From: Pseudomonas sp. Marseille-Q3773
Lineage (GTDB): Bacteria > Pseudomonadota > Gammaproteobacteria > Pseudomonadales > Pseudomonadaceae
Direction: 5' to 3'
NCBI RefSeq assembly: GCF_916618955.1
Contig: NZ_OU745390.1
Coordinates: 1,674,001 to 1,738,000, forward strand
DNA length: 64,000 bases
Position numbers and translations under genes: made by a program. Position 1 is the first letter of the stretch. Each line of letters starts with the position of its first letter. This document shows, one piece after another, positions 43,414 through 52,386 of the stretch. The notes under the pieces are model-generated. The model searched no databases. It worked only from the letters and a program-made list of their open reading frames with translations, and had not been told where the DNA came from.

Positions 43414-44319
43414 CTATGGCAGCGGATTGCCGCCAGTCACGCCGAACACCTCGCCAGTGATGTAGCTGGACTCCTGGCTGGCCAGCAGCACGTAGACCGG
43501 TGCGCACTCGGCCGGCTGGCCGGGGCGCTTCATTGGCGTCTGGGCGCCGAATTCGGGGATTTTCTCCGGCGGCTGGCCGCCACTGGGCTGTAGTACCGTC
43601 CAGATCGGCCCCGGGGCCACGGCGTTGACCCGGATACCGCGTTCGATCACCTGCTTGGCCAAGGCCTTGGTGAAGGCAACGATGGCGGCCTTGGTGGTGG
43701 CATAGTCGAGCAAGGTGGCCGATGGCTGGTAGGACTGGATCGAGGCCGTGTTGATGATGGTGGCGCCCGCCGGCATCAGCGGCACCGCGGCCTGGCACAG
43801 CCAGAACAGCGCGTAGACGTTGGTTTTCAGGGTGTGGTCGAACTGCTCGTGAGTGATCTGGCTGATGTCCTTGCGCGCCTCCTGCTTGCCGGCGACGTTG
43901 ACCAGTATGTCCAGGCCGCCGAGCTGCTCGTGGGCCTGCTCGACCAGTTCCTTGCAGAACTGCTCGTCCTTGAGGTCGCCGGCAATCGCAACCACCTTGC
44001 GGCCTTCGGCTTCGATCAGCTTGATCACCTCGCGGGCATCGGGCTGTTCGATGGGCATGTAGTTCAGCGCGATGTCGGCGCCTTCGCGGGCAAAGGCGAT
44101 GGCGACTGCGCGGCCGATACCGGAGTCTGCGCCGGTGATCAGCGCCTTGCGCCCGGCCAGGCGGCCGAAGCCCTTGTAGCTGGCCTCGCCGTGGTCGGGC
44201 TTGGGCTGCATGTTGACGTCCAGGCCCGGCGCGGGTTGACCCTGGGCCGGGAACGGTGGGTGCGGATACTGGGTCAGCGGGTTCTGCATGCTGAACTGGT
44301 CTTGGGGTTTGTTGGGCAT
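43414..44319 (-). CDS. SDR family oxidoreductase (stress-type)
   Basis: A 301-aa short-chain dehydrogenase with a ~50-residue N-terminal extension. The cofactor motif is [13 protein letters not shown], with LVNVAGKQ, the active-site Ser in NTASIQSY, and Tyr-x3-Lys in DYATTKAA. This matches the general stress protein 39/YghA-like group. AGGAG is seven bases before the ATG at 44319. A strong hairpin separates it from the upstream nucleosidase gene. Substrate unknown. Confidence 0.9.
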   Translation of the reverse strand: MPNKPQDQFSMQNPLTQYPHPPFPAQGQPAPGLDVNMQPKPDHGEASYKGFGRLAGRKALITGADSGIGRAVAIAFAREGADIALNYMPIEQPDAREVIKLIEAEGRKVVAIAGDLKDEQFCKELVEQAHEQLGGLDILVNVAGKQEARKDISQITHEQFDHTLKTNVYALFWLCQAAVPLMPAGATIINTASIQSYQPSATLLDYATTKAAIVAFTKALAKQVIERGIRVNAVAPGPIWTVLQPSGGQPPEKIPEFGAQTPMKRPGQPAECAPVYVLLASQESSYITGEVFGVTGGNPLP

Positions 44320-44336
44320 GGGGCTACTCCTCTGCT

Positions 44337-44375
44337 GAAACCGGGCCGGCCCGCAAAAGGGCCGATACCGGTTTC
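44337..44375 (-). terminator. nested hairpin between nucleosidase and SDR genes
   Basis: GAAACCGG pairs with CCGGTTTC, and inside it CGGCCC pairs with GGGCCG around GCAAAA. No T tract follows on the minus strand. It probably limits read-through from the upstream operon into the SDR gene, whose ribosome-binding site lies just beyond. Confidence 0.6.
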
Positions 44376-44429
44376 GAGGACAACCCCTGGTCGATGTTTG
44401 CTCAACCTGGCGCCAGCGCCGACCAGCGG

Positions 44430-45017
44430 TCACATCTGGCTGAACAACACCCGCTTGAATGCCTCTGCCGCCAGGTGCACCTGCACCGCCCAGTCCCCGG
44501 CCGCATCGCTGCCGGCATCGTCGGAGATGTATTTCAGGCAGACGAAGGGAATGCCTTCGCTGCGCGCGATCAAGGCCAGCACATAGGCCTCCATGTCGAC
44601 CACGTCGTACGGTGCGTCGCCGTGGCTGATCTCGAAACTGTCGCCGCTGCCGCAGGTTTCCACGGGCAAGCCGGGGATCACCACGCCATGCTCCAGCAGC
44701 ACCGGAATATCCGACAGCGGCGTTTCATAACGGGCGAAGCCCAACGGGGTCACATCCATGTCACGCTGCACGAAGCGGTTGCAGCACACCACTTCGCCTT
44801 TGCCGTGACGCAGGCTGCCAGCAGACCCCAGGTTGACGATCAGCCTGGGTTTGCTGGCGGCGATGGCCCGTGTCAGGGCGATGGCGGCATTGACCTTGCC
44901 GATGCCGGTGAACACGGTGTTCATCCCGGCGAACACACTGCCTGCCTCGGCCTCGAGGGCAAAGACGAACAAGGTGTCAGCCAGTGAAATATCAGGGAAT
45001 TGCTGGGTCAGCATCAT
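44430..45017 (-). CDS. 5'-methylthioadenosine/S-adenosylhomocysteine nucleosidase-like protein
   Basis: A ~194-aa nucleoside phosphorylase/nucleosidase-fold protein. Visible landmarks are [26 protein letters not shown], the nucleobase/ribose region [14 protein letters not shown] and [12 protein letters not shown]. It fits purine nucleosidases that process methylthioadenosine or SAH, which would suit the methyltransferase two genes upstream. The start MMLTQQF at 45017 or 45014 follows a weak ribosome-binding site; the longer open frame covers ybdK antisense-free upstream DNA and is rejected. It lies 47 bp after the ybdK-like gene. Confidence 0.85.
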   Translation of the reverse strand: MMLTQQFPDISLADTLFVFALEAEAGSVFAGMNTVFTGIGKVNAAIALTRAIAASKPRLIVNLGSAGSLRHGKGEVVCCNRFVQRDMDVTPLGFARYETPLSDIPVLLEHGVVIPGLPVETCGSGDSFEISHGDAPYDVVDMEAYVLALIARSEGIPFVCLKYISDDAGSDAAGDWAVQVHLAAEAFKRVLFSQM

Positions 45018-45064
45018 GGTGCGGGGGGTTCCGGGTGGCTGGCAAAGGGTGCCGCCATTGTCGT

Positions 45065-46222
45065 TCAACCCTGCGCGATTGCAAGTGCCGAGGGGTTGTG
45101 AAGAGGGTATTTGCCGCCCTCCGCCATTACCTGATCCATTACCAGGCGTAGTGCTTGCGGCATGGTTTTGCCGCTGGCGCGGGCGTGCGCGAAGCAGGCC
45201 AGCTGGCGGTCTGCACTGGTGCCTTCGGCCACGATCCGGCGCGCATGCAGCATCGCGCGCTCGGCGTCTGCCGTGTCCACGGGAAATGCCTCCTGCAACT
45301 GGGCGAGCCAGCCGTGGGCGGAAACAGGCTGCTGTTGCCGCTGGCCGATGAAAGTGCCATGGCGGCCATGGCGCATGGCACGCCAGTAGTTTTCTTGCGC
45401 GACCCAGCGCAACTCGCGAGTCAGTGGCTCGGGGTCGTGCCCCCAGCGCACGCAGTGCTCGACAATATGCCGGAACAACCCGGCGATACACAGTGCATCT
45501 TCCAGGTCCGGGCACGCATCGCAGATGCGCAGCTCGACGGTCGGGTAGCGCCGCGACGGGCGCACGGCCCACCAGAAGTCGCCATCCTTGGCCAGCGACC
45601 CGGTTCGCTGCAGCAGGGCCCGGTAACGCTCGTAGGCGGCCCAGTCCGGCAACGGTTCGGGCAAGCCCATGTGCGGCCATTCGCCACAGATCACCCGGCG
45701 ATAGCTCAGGTAACCCGTATCCTGGCCACACCATAACGGCGACGAAGTGCTCAGTATCAGCAGCAGCGGCAGCCATGGCACCAGGCGATTGATCAACTGC
45801 ATCCGGTCGCAACCTGCCGGCACGCCGACGTGCACGTGCAGGCCATTGACCAGGCTGCGTCGCGCCACGTGCTGGTAGTCATCGAACAATTGCCGGTAAT
45901 GCGTGGCGGCGGCCGGTTTCTGCTTCCGCCACTGGGCAAACGGGTGGCTGGCGGCCCCGTACAGGCCCATGCCGTCCTGCGCCAGGGCTTCGCCAAGGCG
46001 CTGGCGGCTGTGGGCAAAGAACTCCCGTGCCTGGTGAAGGTTGGCGAATACCGGGGACGCCACTTCGATCTGGCTGCGGAACATCTCCTGGGCAAACGGC
46101 GTGCCCAGCACGTCCTGGCAGCGCCTGGCCAGCGCCGGCAGAGGCGCAACCGGAACGCGGCCGGTGGCCAGGTCGACCAGCAGGTATTCTTCTTCGATGC
46201 CGAAGGTGCAAGGCGCTGGCAT
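45065..46222 (-). CDS. YbdK-type carboxylate-amine ligase (GCS2 family)
   Basis: A 385-aa glutamate-cysteine ligase-like enzyme (GCS2 family). Signatures include FGIEEEYLLVDLATG at the start, QIEVASPVF, HVHVGVPAG (metal/ATP region) and ELRICDACPDLEDAL. YbdK has weak gamma-glutamylcysteine ligase activity; its true substrate is open. It starts six bases after the methyltransferase stop, so the two are co-transcribed. Together with the diiron oxidase-like protein it may be part of a small-molecule pathway. Confidence 0.9.
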   Translation of the reverse strand: MPAPCTFGIEEEYLLVDLATGRVPVAPLPALARRCQDVLGTPFAQEMFRSQIEVASPVFANLHQAREFFAHSRQRLGEALAQDGMGLYGAASHPFAQWRKQKPAAATHYRQLFDDYQHVARRSLVNGLHVHVGVPAGCDRMQLINRLVPWLPLLLILSTSSPLWCGQDTGYLSYRRVICGEWPHMGLPEPLPDWAAYERYRALLQRTGSLAKDGDFWWAVRPSRRYPTVELRICDACPDLEDALCIAGLFRHIVEHCVRWGHDPEPLTRELRWVAQENYWRAMRHGRHGTFIGQRQQQPVSAHGWLAQLQEAFPVDTADAERAMLHARRIVAEGTSADRQLACFAHARASGKTMPQALRLVMDQVMAEGGKYPLHNPSALAIAQG

Positions 46223-46228
46223 ATCGGC

Positions 46229-47182
46229 TCAGCCGTTGCGGGTGACGGTGAGTGTGACTGCGGCGATGCGCTCGACCTGTTCGTAGCCACGCTCGCCCAG
46301 TTGTTCGCCGAACACGTCCGGGTCGACCTCGCGGTAGACCCAGGACCACTCAGGCCCCGCCAGGCGCAGGCGGATGGCTTCGAGTAACGGGTCCCGGCCC
46401 TCGATGATCGCCACACCGGTATACAGCAACAGCGAGCCACCGGGGGCAAGCCGCTCGCGGGCCTGTTCGACGATGCGCAGCGACAGCTCGGCGCCCAGCG
46501 TGCCACCACCGTGGCGGTAGGTACGCTCCTCCACATCGAGCATGTACGGTGGGTTGGCGATGATCAGGTCGAACAGGCCGGTAATGCCGTCGAGCAGGTC
46601 GCTCGGCTCTACCGAGACATTGCTCAGCCCCGCCAGTGCCGCATTGATCGCCGTGTAGCGCAGTGCGAGCGGATTGATGTCGACAGCGGTGACCTGGGCG
46701 TGCGGCACGGCCTGGGCCACCAGCAAGGCGCCGACACCGGTGCCGCAGCCAATGTCCACGGCATGCTCGACACGCTTCGGGGTGCGTTGCAGGTGGTCAT
46801 GGATCAGCTGGGCGAAACGGTAGCTGTCCGGGCCGAAGAACACCGCATCGCTGGCTTCGGTGGGGTATGCCGAGTGCACCAGCAGCAAGTCTTCGAGGGT
46901 GGACCAGCGGACCGTGCTCAGCAGCCACTCGCCACTCGTGGCCAGCACCTGCGCCTGGCGCAGCTGATCCAGCTCGTCGGCGGATACCAGCGACGCGGGA
47001 AACGGCCGGCTCCAGCCGAACACATCGCGCAGTGTCCTGGCCCGCTCCGCCCCTGGGCGAGCGTTGACCCGGGCATGGGTGGCCGGGGTGACACAGGTGA
47101 AGCGGTAGCCGTCGGCACGCAGGCGCTTGCCCAGTTGCAGCAAAGCCTGGTCAGCCTGGATCTGTTGTGGGTCAAGCTGCAT
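46229..47182 (-). CDS. class I methyltransferase with NPPY motif
   Basis: A 317-aa SAM-dependent methyltransferase. The N-terminal ~110 residues are a helical domain; motif I is AVDIGCGTGVGALLVA, the acidic residue is in VTAVDINPLAL and the catalytic NPPY is in IIANPPYMLD. NPPY methylates amide or amino nitrogens (HemK/PrmC and N6-adenine types), so a protein, nucleic acid or amide substrate is likely. Its ATG overlaps the stop of the diiron-protein gene (TGATG), so translation is coupled. Confidence 0.88.
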   Translation of the reverse strand: MQLDPQQIQADQALLQLGKRLRADGYRFTCVTPATHARVNARPGAERARTLRDVFGWSRPFPASLVSADELDQLRQAQVLATSGEWLLSTVRWSTLEDLLLVHSAYPTEASDAVFFGPDSYRFAQLIHDHLQRTPKRVEHAVDIGCGTGVGALLVAQAVPHAQVTAVDINPLALRYTAINAALAGLSNVSVEPSDLLDGITGLFDLIIANPPYMLDVEERTYRHGGGTLGAELSLRIVEQARERLAPGGSLLLYTGVAIIEGRDPLLEAIRLRLAGPEWSWVYREVDPDVFGEQLGERGYEQVERIAAVTLTVTRNG

Positions 47183-48516
47183 CAGCGGGGTTCCTCCTGG
47201 GCCAGGCCGGTGGCACGCAGGTAACCCTGGGTCGCCAGCAATCCTTGCGGTGTGGCATGACGGTTACCGGCCATGCAGTCGATCAAGGTCTCGATGTCGG
47301 TGTCCTGAGCTGTACGCGCCAGTGGTGCGTCCAGTTGCAATGGCTCGTCCCAGCGGCCAGGTATCACCCGCGGACCGGGGGCTTGCCAGCCCGCTGCGAT
47401 CCAGTCGTGCCACAGTTGTTTTTCGTAGGCGGTGAACACACCGTACATGGGCGCCGTCGGGCCCTCGATAAGTGCCCACCAACGGCTGTTCGCAGGGGCC
47501 TCTCCGCGGCGGATCCAGCCCTGCGCTTGCAACGCGTCGAGGAACGCCGGCATGCCGCCTGGCTCGGCCAACCACTGGTTGACGGTGCGTTTCTGCAGGC
47601 GGCAATGGTCGGAATGCATGAACTGGCCGAAGTGACGCTTGTGCTCCAGTACCCGCAACAGCTCGGCCTCCAGCTCGAAGCTGTTGATCAGGCTGGGCGT
47701 ATCGACCCCCAGGTCATTCAGGCGGTAGCCCAGGCGTACGCGTTGGTAGAAAGCCCCTGCATCATCCGCCGGGCACAGCTGGCGCAGCGCCTGAATGGAC
47801 AGGTGTGCATGCCCGCTGGCGGCGTTGTCGATGGTCACGTGCAACTGGAAGTAATGGCCATCGATGCCCAGTTCCGCCAGTTCGTAGGTAGTAATCAGCA
47901 AATGCAGTGGCGGTTGTTCGTAGCCCAGGTTGTAGCCGATGAGTTCGGCCAGGAAGTCATCGGCATGCCGCCCCAGGGCCAGTTGCAAGGCGCCTTGCAG
48001 GTAGCGCTGGTCGTCCAGTTCAGGCAGGTCGAGACAGCCCAGCCGGCTCAGCAGGCGTTGGTAGATCAGCACGTGGTTGCAGCGCGGATCGCCGCCACCC
48101 AGTTCTTCGAGGTAGGTGCGGATCAGACCGTGATAGCGCGGGTCGCGCCAATGGCGCAAGGTGCCATGCAGCCATGCCCCGTCCACCGCCTTGGTGGGCG
48201 CGACTTGCTGCAGGAACCACAATGCTTGGGCGCGATTGGCAAAATAGCGCCGTGGGCTGCCCTGGCGGCGTTGCGCCAGGTAGGCGGCGTAGGCTTCGGC
48301 GACCTGGGCAGCATGCCCGGCGCTCCAGGCTTCCAGTTGCGCAGGGTCGGCAGGCAGGTCGTCCTGCAAAGCTTGCGTCCGCGCCAATTGTTCGTGCAAC
48401 CACGCGGCGCTGCCCGCGTCGCTGTCGGCCAGCAATGCCTGGTAACGATCGTGCAGGCTGGGCCCTGTTGCCGAAGCCGATACCTTCGCGGCGGTCTTGC
48501 GGGTCATGACCGTCAT
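47182..48516 (-). CDS. iron-containing redox enzyme family protein (haem-oxygenase-like diiron protein)
   Basis: A 444-aa protein with the haem-oxygenase-like diiron oxidase fold. The metal-ligand signature is visible as ELAELGIDGHYFQLHVTIDNAASGHAHLS (Glu, His, Asp, His). Members oxidise amino or fatty acids, for example N-oxygenation or C-C cleavage. AAGGA precedes the ATG at 48516. It heads a tight run with a methyltransferase and a carboxylate-amine ligase, a combination suggesting metabolite assembly. About 170 extra N-terminal residues do not belong to the core. Activity unknown. Confidence 0.85.
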   Translation of the reverse strand: MTVMTRKTAAKVSASATGPSLHDRYQALLADSDAGSAAWLHEQLARTQALQDDLPADPAQLEAWSAGHAAQVAEAYAAYLAQRRQGSPRRYFANRAQALWFLQQVAPTKAVDGAWLHGTLRHWRDPRYHGLIRTYLEELGGGDPRCNHVLIYQRLLSRLGCLDLPELDDQRYLQGALQLALGRHADDFLAELIGYNLGYEQPPLHLLITTYELAELGIDGHYFQLHVTIDNAASGHAHLSIQALRQLCPADDAGAFYQRVRLGYRLNDLGVDTPSLINSFELEAELLRVLEHKRHFGQFMHSDHCRLQKRTVNQWLAEPGGMPAFLDALQAQGWIRRGEAPANSRWWALIEGPTAPMYGVFTAYEKQLWHDWIAAGWQAPGPRVIPGRWDEPLQLDAPLARTAQDTDIETLIDCMAGNRHATPQGLLATQGYLRATGLAQEEPR

Positions 48517-48537
48517 GCCGTATTCCTTTTGCGGATG

Positions 48538-48735
48538 TTATTGGCTGGGTTTCTGTCCGGGCATCGGTTCAGGGTCCGGCGCAGGTTGCGTAGCCGGCTT
48601 GTCGCCGGGCTGCTGCATCTGCAGGGACGGTTTGCTCTGGTCGGCATCCTTGGCCGGGTGATCGCTGTCACGGTCGAAACAGCCGCCGACCAGGGTCAGG
48701 GCGCCCATCAGGGCTATCAGGGAAGGCAATCGCAT
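48538..48735 (-). CDS. small lipoprotein (65 aa)
   Basis: A 65-aa lipoprotein precursor: signal MRLPSLIALMGALTLVGGC with lipobox LVGGC at residue 19, then a Pro/Asp/Lys-rich disordered tail (PATQPAPDPEPMPGQKPSQ). GGAG is six bases before the ATG at 48735. It lies 21 bp upstream of the diiron-protein gene and may share its transcript. No family recognised. Confidence 0.75.
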   Translation of the reverse strand: MRLPSLIALMGALTLVGGCFDRDSDHPAKDADQSKPSLQMQQPGDKPATQPAPDPEPMPGQKPSQ

Positions 48736-48796
48736 GGGACACTCCTTTTCTGCATGAATCGCAGTGCCAGGCTGCCCCGGCACTGCGTAGCCTCAC

Positions 48797-48973
48797 TTAC
48801 GAACGGCCGCCCTTGCGGCTCGATTCACTGCTGCGGCCGCCACCGGAATGCTGGCCGCCCTTGCGCCCGGCTTCGGAGGCTTTCTCGCGGTCATTGGCAA
48901 AGTTGCCTGGGTTCTTGTTACCACCCTGGCTGCCTTGTTGATTGCCGCTACGGCTGTTCTCTTTGTTGGCCAT
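48797..48973 (-). CDS. KGG-motif stress-induced protein, second copy
   Basis: A 58-aa disordered protein related to the one at 28400-28609: NPGNFANDREKASEAGRKGGQHSGGG followed by SSRKGGRS. One full KGG repeat and a terminal partial one. AGG precedes the ATG at 48973. Nothing clear was recognised in the 250-bp gap upstream (48974-49223). Confidence 0.8.
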   Translation of the reverse strand: MANKENSRSGNQQGSQGGNKNPGNFANDREKASEAGRKGGQHSGGGRSSESSRKGGRS

Positions 48974-49223
48974 GGTCTTAAACCTCATATGACTTCGGAA
49001 TGCACGGCATTACCTGCCGTACATCTGTTCGGAGTTCGGTCATATCGAGGGATTCGGTTTATTGCGAAGCGTTCGGACCAGCGGCATTAAATAAGCGGCA
49101 ACGCCATATTTGGTGCGCCACAGAGTCGCTCGGTGGAGCCGTCGGGAGTGGGCAGCCCAGAGCGGCAGCCTTGCGCCACCGCAATGCCCCTGACGAATGC
49201 GCCAGGGGCCGGATGCTCAGCTG

Positions 49224-50105
49224 TCAGGCCGACAGCAACAGGCGCAGGTCGACACCCGCTGCGGTCATCGGTGGGCACCAGTAGTAGCCACCGCTCAGCG
49301 GCCGACTGAAGCGGTACAGGCCATCGATGATGCCGTCCTCCAGGCCGCTCATGCGCCGCAGCTGCACCTCGAAGGCGTCGAAGCTACGGCCCAGCGCAAC
49401 GAACGCCAGGCCTGCTCCCCGGGTGTCTGCCCAGGATACCGAGCGACGGACCATGAACGCCTCCGGCGCGAAGCTCTCCTGGGCGGTTCGCTTGACATGT
49501 GCAGACGCCGGCGCGTCATCCAGTTCTTCGTTGTCGCTCAGGCGGCGGCCGATGATGTCGTCCTGCGCCTGCTGAGGCAGCGACTTGAAGTATTCCAGGT
49601 CGTGCTTCCACAGCTGGAACGCAGCAAAGCACGAGCCGTCGAGGCCTGGCTGGGCGGCCTTGAGGATGGCGGCCTCGACCGCTGCCTCGTCACGTGGGTT
49701 CTCGGTGCCGTCTTCATAACCCGTCAGGTCACGTCCGCCCTGGTGGAGGAAGCCATCGACGTGGTCGACCAGGCTGAACGCCGGGCTCAACAGCTGTTCC
49801 AGCGCCTGGGCTTGCAAGTACAGGTCGCCACGTTCCTCCCCGCGCAGCCACAGCCACAGGGCATGCTGGGTGCTGGGGTTCTCCACCACCGCGTCCAGTT
49901 GCGGAAACGGCTTCAAGCCATCGACAAGGCTGCCCAGGGCTTTTGCCAGTGGCGCACCGACGCCCAGCGACAGGCGCACGCCGTCGACCTGGCTGGCCAG
50001 CGCATCCAGTGCTGTCGGTACCGCATCCAGTGTTTCGATGGCGAAGAACAGGTGGCGGGCGTGAACCGGCACCGGTGTGGCAAGCAGACCTTGCTGAAAC
50101 GGCAT
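49224..50105 (-). CDS. Dyp-type haem peroxidase
   Basis: A 293-aa dye-decolorising peroxidase. The GxxDG signature is GYEDGTENP (distal Asp), the proximal haem His is in SAHVKRT, and the distal Arg region MVRRSVSW follows. No Tat signal is present, so it is cytoplasmic, or cargo of an encapsulin that is not in this window. Length fits class B Dyp. It uses hydrogen peroxide to oxidise dyes or aromatics. Divergent from the transporter at 50287. Confidence 0.93.
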   Translation of the reverse strand: MPFQQGLLATPVPVHARHLFFAIETLDAVPTALDALASQVDGVRLSLGVGAPLAKALGSLVDGLKPFPQLDAVVENPSTQHALWLWLRGEERGDLYLQAQALEQLLSPAFSLVDHVDGFLHQGGRDLTGYEDGTENPRDEAAVEAAILKAAQPGLDGSCFAAFQLWKHDLEYFKSLPQQAQDDIIGRRLSDNEELDDAPASAHVKRTAQESFAPEAFMVRRSVSWADTRGAGLAFVALGRSFDAFEVQLRRMSGLEDGIIDGLYRFSRPLSGGYYWCPPMTAAGVDLRLLLSA

Positions 50106-50286
50106 ACAGGCTAATCCTCGGTAAAACCGGGAATGCTACTGTGCCGGCAGGCGTGCTGCAACGCGACATGCCGCCTCGCCGGGCGGTGTAACGGCAACAA
50201 ATGGTTACCAAAGCTGGCGCTTTGCGATTAGCGATTGATCACGGCCGACCTACACTTCTGCCGACCTATCGCCGCGGGAACCTGCC

Positions 50287-51180
50287 ATGACTGCTTCACC
50301 GTTGCTCACTGCTGTTCTGCCGCTGGCCCTGGGCATCATCATGCTTGGCCTCGGCCTGTCGCTGACCCTGGCCGACTTCGCCCGCGTGGTGAAGTACCCC
50401 AAGCCGGTGGTGGTCGGCCTGGCCTGCCAGCTCCTGCTGCTGCCGCTGGTGTGCTTCCTGATCGCCAATGGCTTCGCCCTCGAACCCGCGCTGGCGGTCG
50501 GGCTGATGTTGCTGGCGGCCTCGCCTGGCGGCACCACGGCCAACCTGTTCAGCCACCTGGCGCATGGCGACGTGGCCTTGAACATCAGCCTTACGGCAGT
50601 CAATTCGCTGATCGCGATCCTGACCATGCCGCTACTGGTGAACCTGTCGCTGAGCTGGTTCATGGCCTCGGACCAGGCCATCCCGCTGCAGTTCGCCAAG
50701 GTCATGCAGGTGTTTGCCATCGTTCTGCTGCCCGTGGCGCTGGGCATGCTGGTGCGCCATTTTGCGCCCGCCTTTGCCGCGCGCATGGAGAAGCCGATGA
50801 AGCTGGTGGCGGCGCTGTTCCTGGCCTTCACCATCGTCCTGGCCCTGGCCAAGGACTGGCAGACCGTGGTCGAGTACGCACCGCTGGTGGGCCTGGCCGC
50901 GCTGCTGTTCAACCTGCTGAGCCTGGCCGTGGGCTACTGGGTGCCGCGCCTGCTGGCGATTCCCAAGCGCCAGGCGATTGCCATCGGCATGGAGATCGGC
51001 ATTCACAACGGCACCTTGGCGATTGCCCTGGCGTTGAGCCCTTCGCTGCTGAACAACGCGACCATGGCAGTGCCGGCGGCGCTGTACAGCCTGATCATGT
51101 TCTTCACTGCGGCGGGGTTTGGCTGGTGGGTCAGCCGCGGGCATGTGGCGCTGCCGGCCAAGGGTGAGGCAGTGAACTGA
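50287..51180 (+). CDS. bile acid:sodium symporter family (BASS) transporter
   Basis: A 297-aa membrane protein with about nine or ten segments. Family landmarks are PKPVVVGLACQLLLLPLVCFLIA, LLAASPGGTTANLFSHLAHGD and the sodium-site region MEIGIHNGTLAIALAL. Bacterial BASS proteins move organic anions with sodium; the substrate here is unknown. The ATG at 50287 is preceded only by a weak site (GGGAACCTGCC). Confidence 0.92.
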   Translation: MTASPLLTAVLPLALGIIMLGLGLSLTLADFARVVKYPKPVVVGLACQLLLLPLVCFLIANGFALEPALAVGLMLLAASPGGTTANLFSHLAHGDVALNISLTAVNSLIAILTMPLLVNLSLSWFMASDQAIPLQFAKVMQVFAIVLLPVALGMLVRHFAPAFAARMEKPMKLVAALFLAFTIVLALAKDWQTVVEYAPLVGLAALLFNLLSLAVGYWVPRLLAIPKRQAIAIGMEIGIHNGTLAIALALSPSLLNNATMAVPAALYSLIMFFTAAGFGWWVSRGHVALPAKGEAVN

Positions 51181-51213
51181 AGACCGCGCCGGCGACCGGG
51201 CCAGCCGCGATTG

Positions 51214-51681
51214 TCACGGCTGGCTGCGCCTGCTGCGCAACTGCCGTTTCAACACCTGCAACGGCGGTGCGTAGAAGAACCCGAACGATACGCTCCCAGT
51301 GCGCCCCTTCACCGCATGGTGCAGCCGGTGCGCGCGGTGCAGGCGCTGGAGGTAGCGGTTGACCGGGCGTGGCTTGCGCGGCCAGTGCCGATGAAACAGC
51401 CCGTCATGGGCCACGACATACAGCACCCCATAGCCCGCCACGCCAGCGCCAATCCACTGCAAGGGCGCATGACCGCTCTTGCCCAGGGCAACCAGCGCCG
51501 TTGCGATCAACCCCAGGGCCAGCAGGTACAGGTCGTTGGTTTCGAGCATGCCCAGCTGTGGCTCATGGTGCGAGCGGTGCAGCCACCAGCCCCAGCCATG
51601 CATGATGTACTTGTGGGCCAGCGTGCCGACACCCTCCATGGCCACCAGGGTGGCGAACAGCACGGCGAGATTGAACAGCAT
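51214..51681 (-). CDS. CrtZ-like beta-carotene hydroxylase / fatty-acid hydroxylase family
   Basis: A 155-aa membrane diiron hydroxylase. Histidine boxes are HKYIMHGWGWWLHRSHH, HDGLFHRHWP and HRAHRLHHA, the pattern of CrtZ, which hydroxylates carotenoid rings to zeaxanthin. Membrane segments are LFNLAVLFATLVAMEGVGTLA and WIGAGVAGYGVLYVVAH. No other carotenoid gene is in the window, so the true substrate is uncertain. The start MLFNLAVLF at 51681 is chosen over a longer frame. Confidence 0.85.
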   Translation of the reverse strand: MLFNLAVLFATLVAMEGVGTLAHKYIMHGWGWWLHRSHHEPQLGMLETNDLYLLALGLIATALVALGKSGHAPLQWIGAGVAGYGVLYVVAHDGLFHRHWPRKPRPVNRYLQRLHRAHRLHHAVKGRTGSVSFGFFYAPPLQVLKRQLRSRRSQP

Positions 51682-51854
51682 GGAACGGTCCGGGTGATGG
51701 CGAAGGAAGGCGCAAGGGTACCGATTGCCTGGCATTTTTTCCATGCAGGCGTGACCGCCTGTCGGCGCTGGTCGATGAAGCCATTGTCACGTTTCAACCC
51801 TTGACCGGTTGCCCGCTTAGGATTAAGACGTAGCGCTTTCAAAGGAGTGAGCCC

Positions 51855-52364
51855 ATGCGCATCCGCCCTACCCTCGAGCGCGATATCCAGTGGCTGCCGG
51901 CGGTGGAACGCTCGGCTGCCCAGGCTTTCGCTGACTGGCCGGCACTGGCGTGGCTGGCGCAGGCCGATGTGCTGGATATCGATGCGCACCGGGCCTTCGT
52001 CGCCGCGGGCACCAGCTGGGTTGCCGACGACTGGCAAGGGCGCGTGCTCGGTTTCGCCTGTGCCCGGTTCGAGCGGCAGGCACTGCACCTGTGCGAGATT
52101 TCGGTGTGTCGGCAGGCCCAGGGGCAAGGGGTCGGGCGCGCCTTGCTGCGGCAGGTGGTGGATACGGCGCGCCAGGCGGGTGCCCATGAACTGACCTTGA
52201 CCACGTTCGCCGATGTGCCGTGGAATGCGCCGTTCTATACGCGTTTCGGCTTCGAAACGGTTGACGAGGCTCGCCTGGACGCGCGGCTGCGAAGCATCCT
52301 TGCCGATGAACGCGCCCATGGCCTCGTCGGGCGCTGCGCGATGCGCCTGGGTTTAGGGCGTTGA
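51855..52364 (+). CDS. GNAT-family N-acetyltransferase
   Basis: A 169-aa acetyltransferase with the acetyl-CoA motif SVCRQAQGQGVGRALLRQVVD (Q/RxxGxG/A) and LTTFADVPWNAPFYTRFGFE for the C-terminal strand. AAAGGAG lies eight bases before the ATG. Substrate unknown; the fold subgroup resembles small-molecule or amino-acid N-acetyltransferases. Convergent with the diguanylate cyclase. Confidence 0.9.
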   Translation: MRIRPTLERDIQWLPAVERSAAQAFADWPALAWLAQADVLDIDAHRAFVAAGTSWVADDWQGRVLGFACARFERQALHLCEISVCRQAQGQGVGRALLRQVVDTARQAGAHELTLTTFADVPWNAPFYTRFGFETVDEARLDARLRSILADERAHGLVGRCAMRLGLGR

Positions 52365-52369
52365 GCCCT

Positions 52370-52384
52370 GGCGCGCAACGCGCC
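52370..52384. terminator. short GC hairpin between convergent genes
   Basis: GGCGCG and CGCGCC pair around CAA, between the GNAT stop and the cyclase stop. No T tract; a weak bidirectional terminator at best. Confidence 0.4.
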
Positions 52385-52386
52385 GC

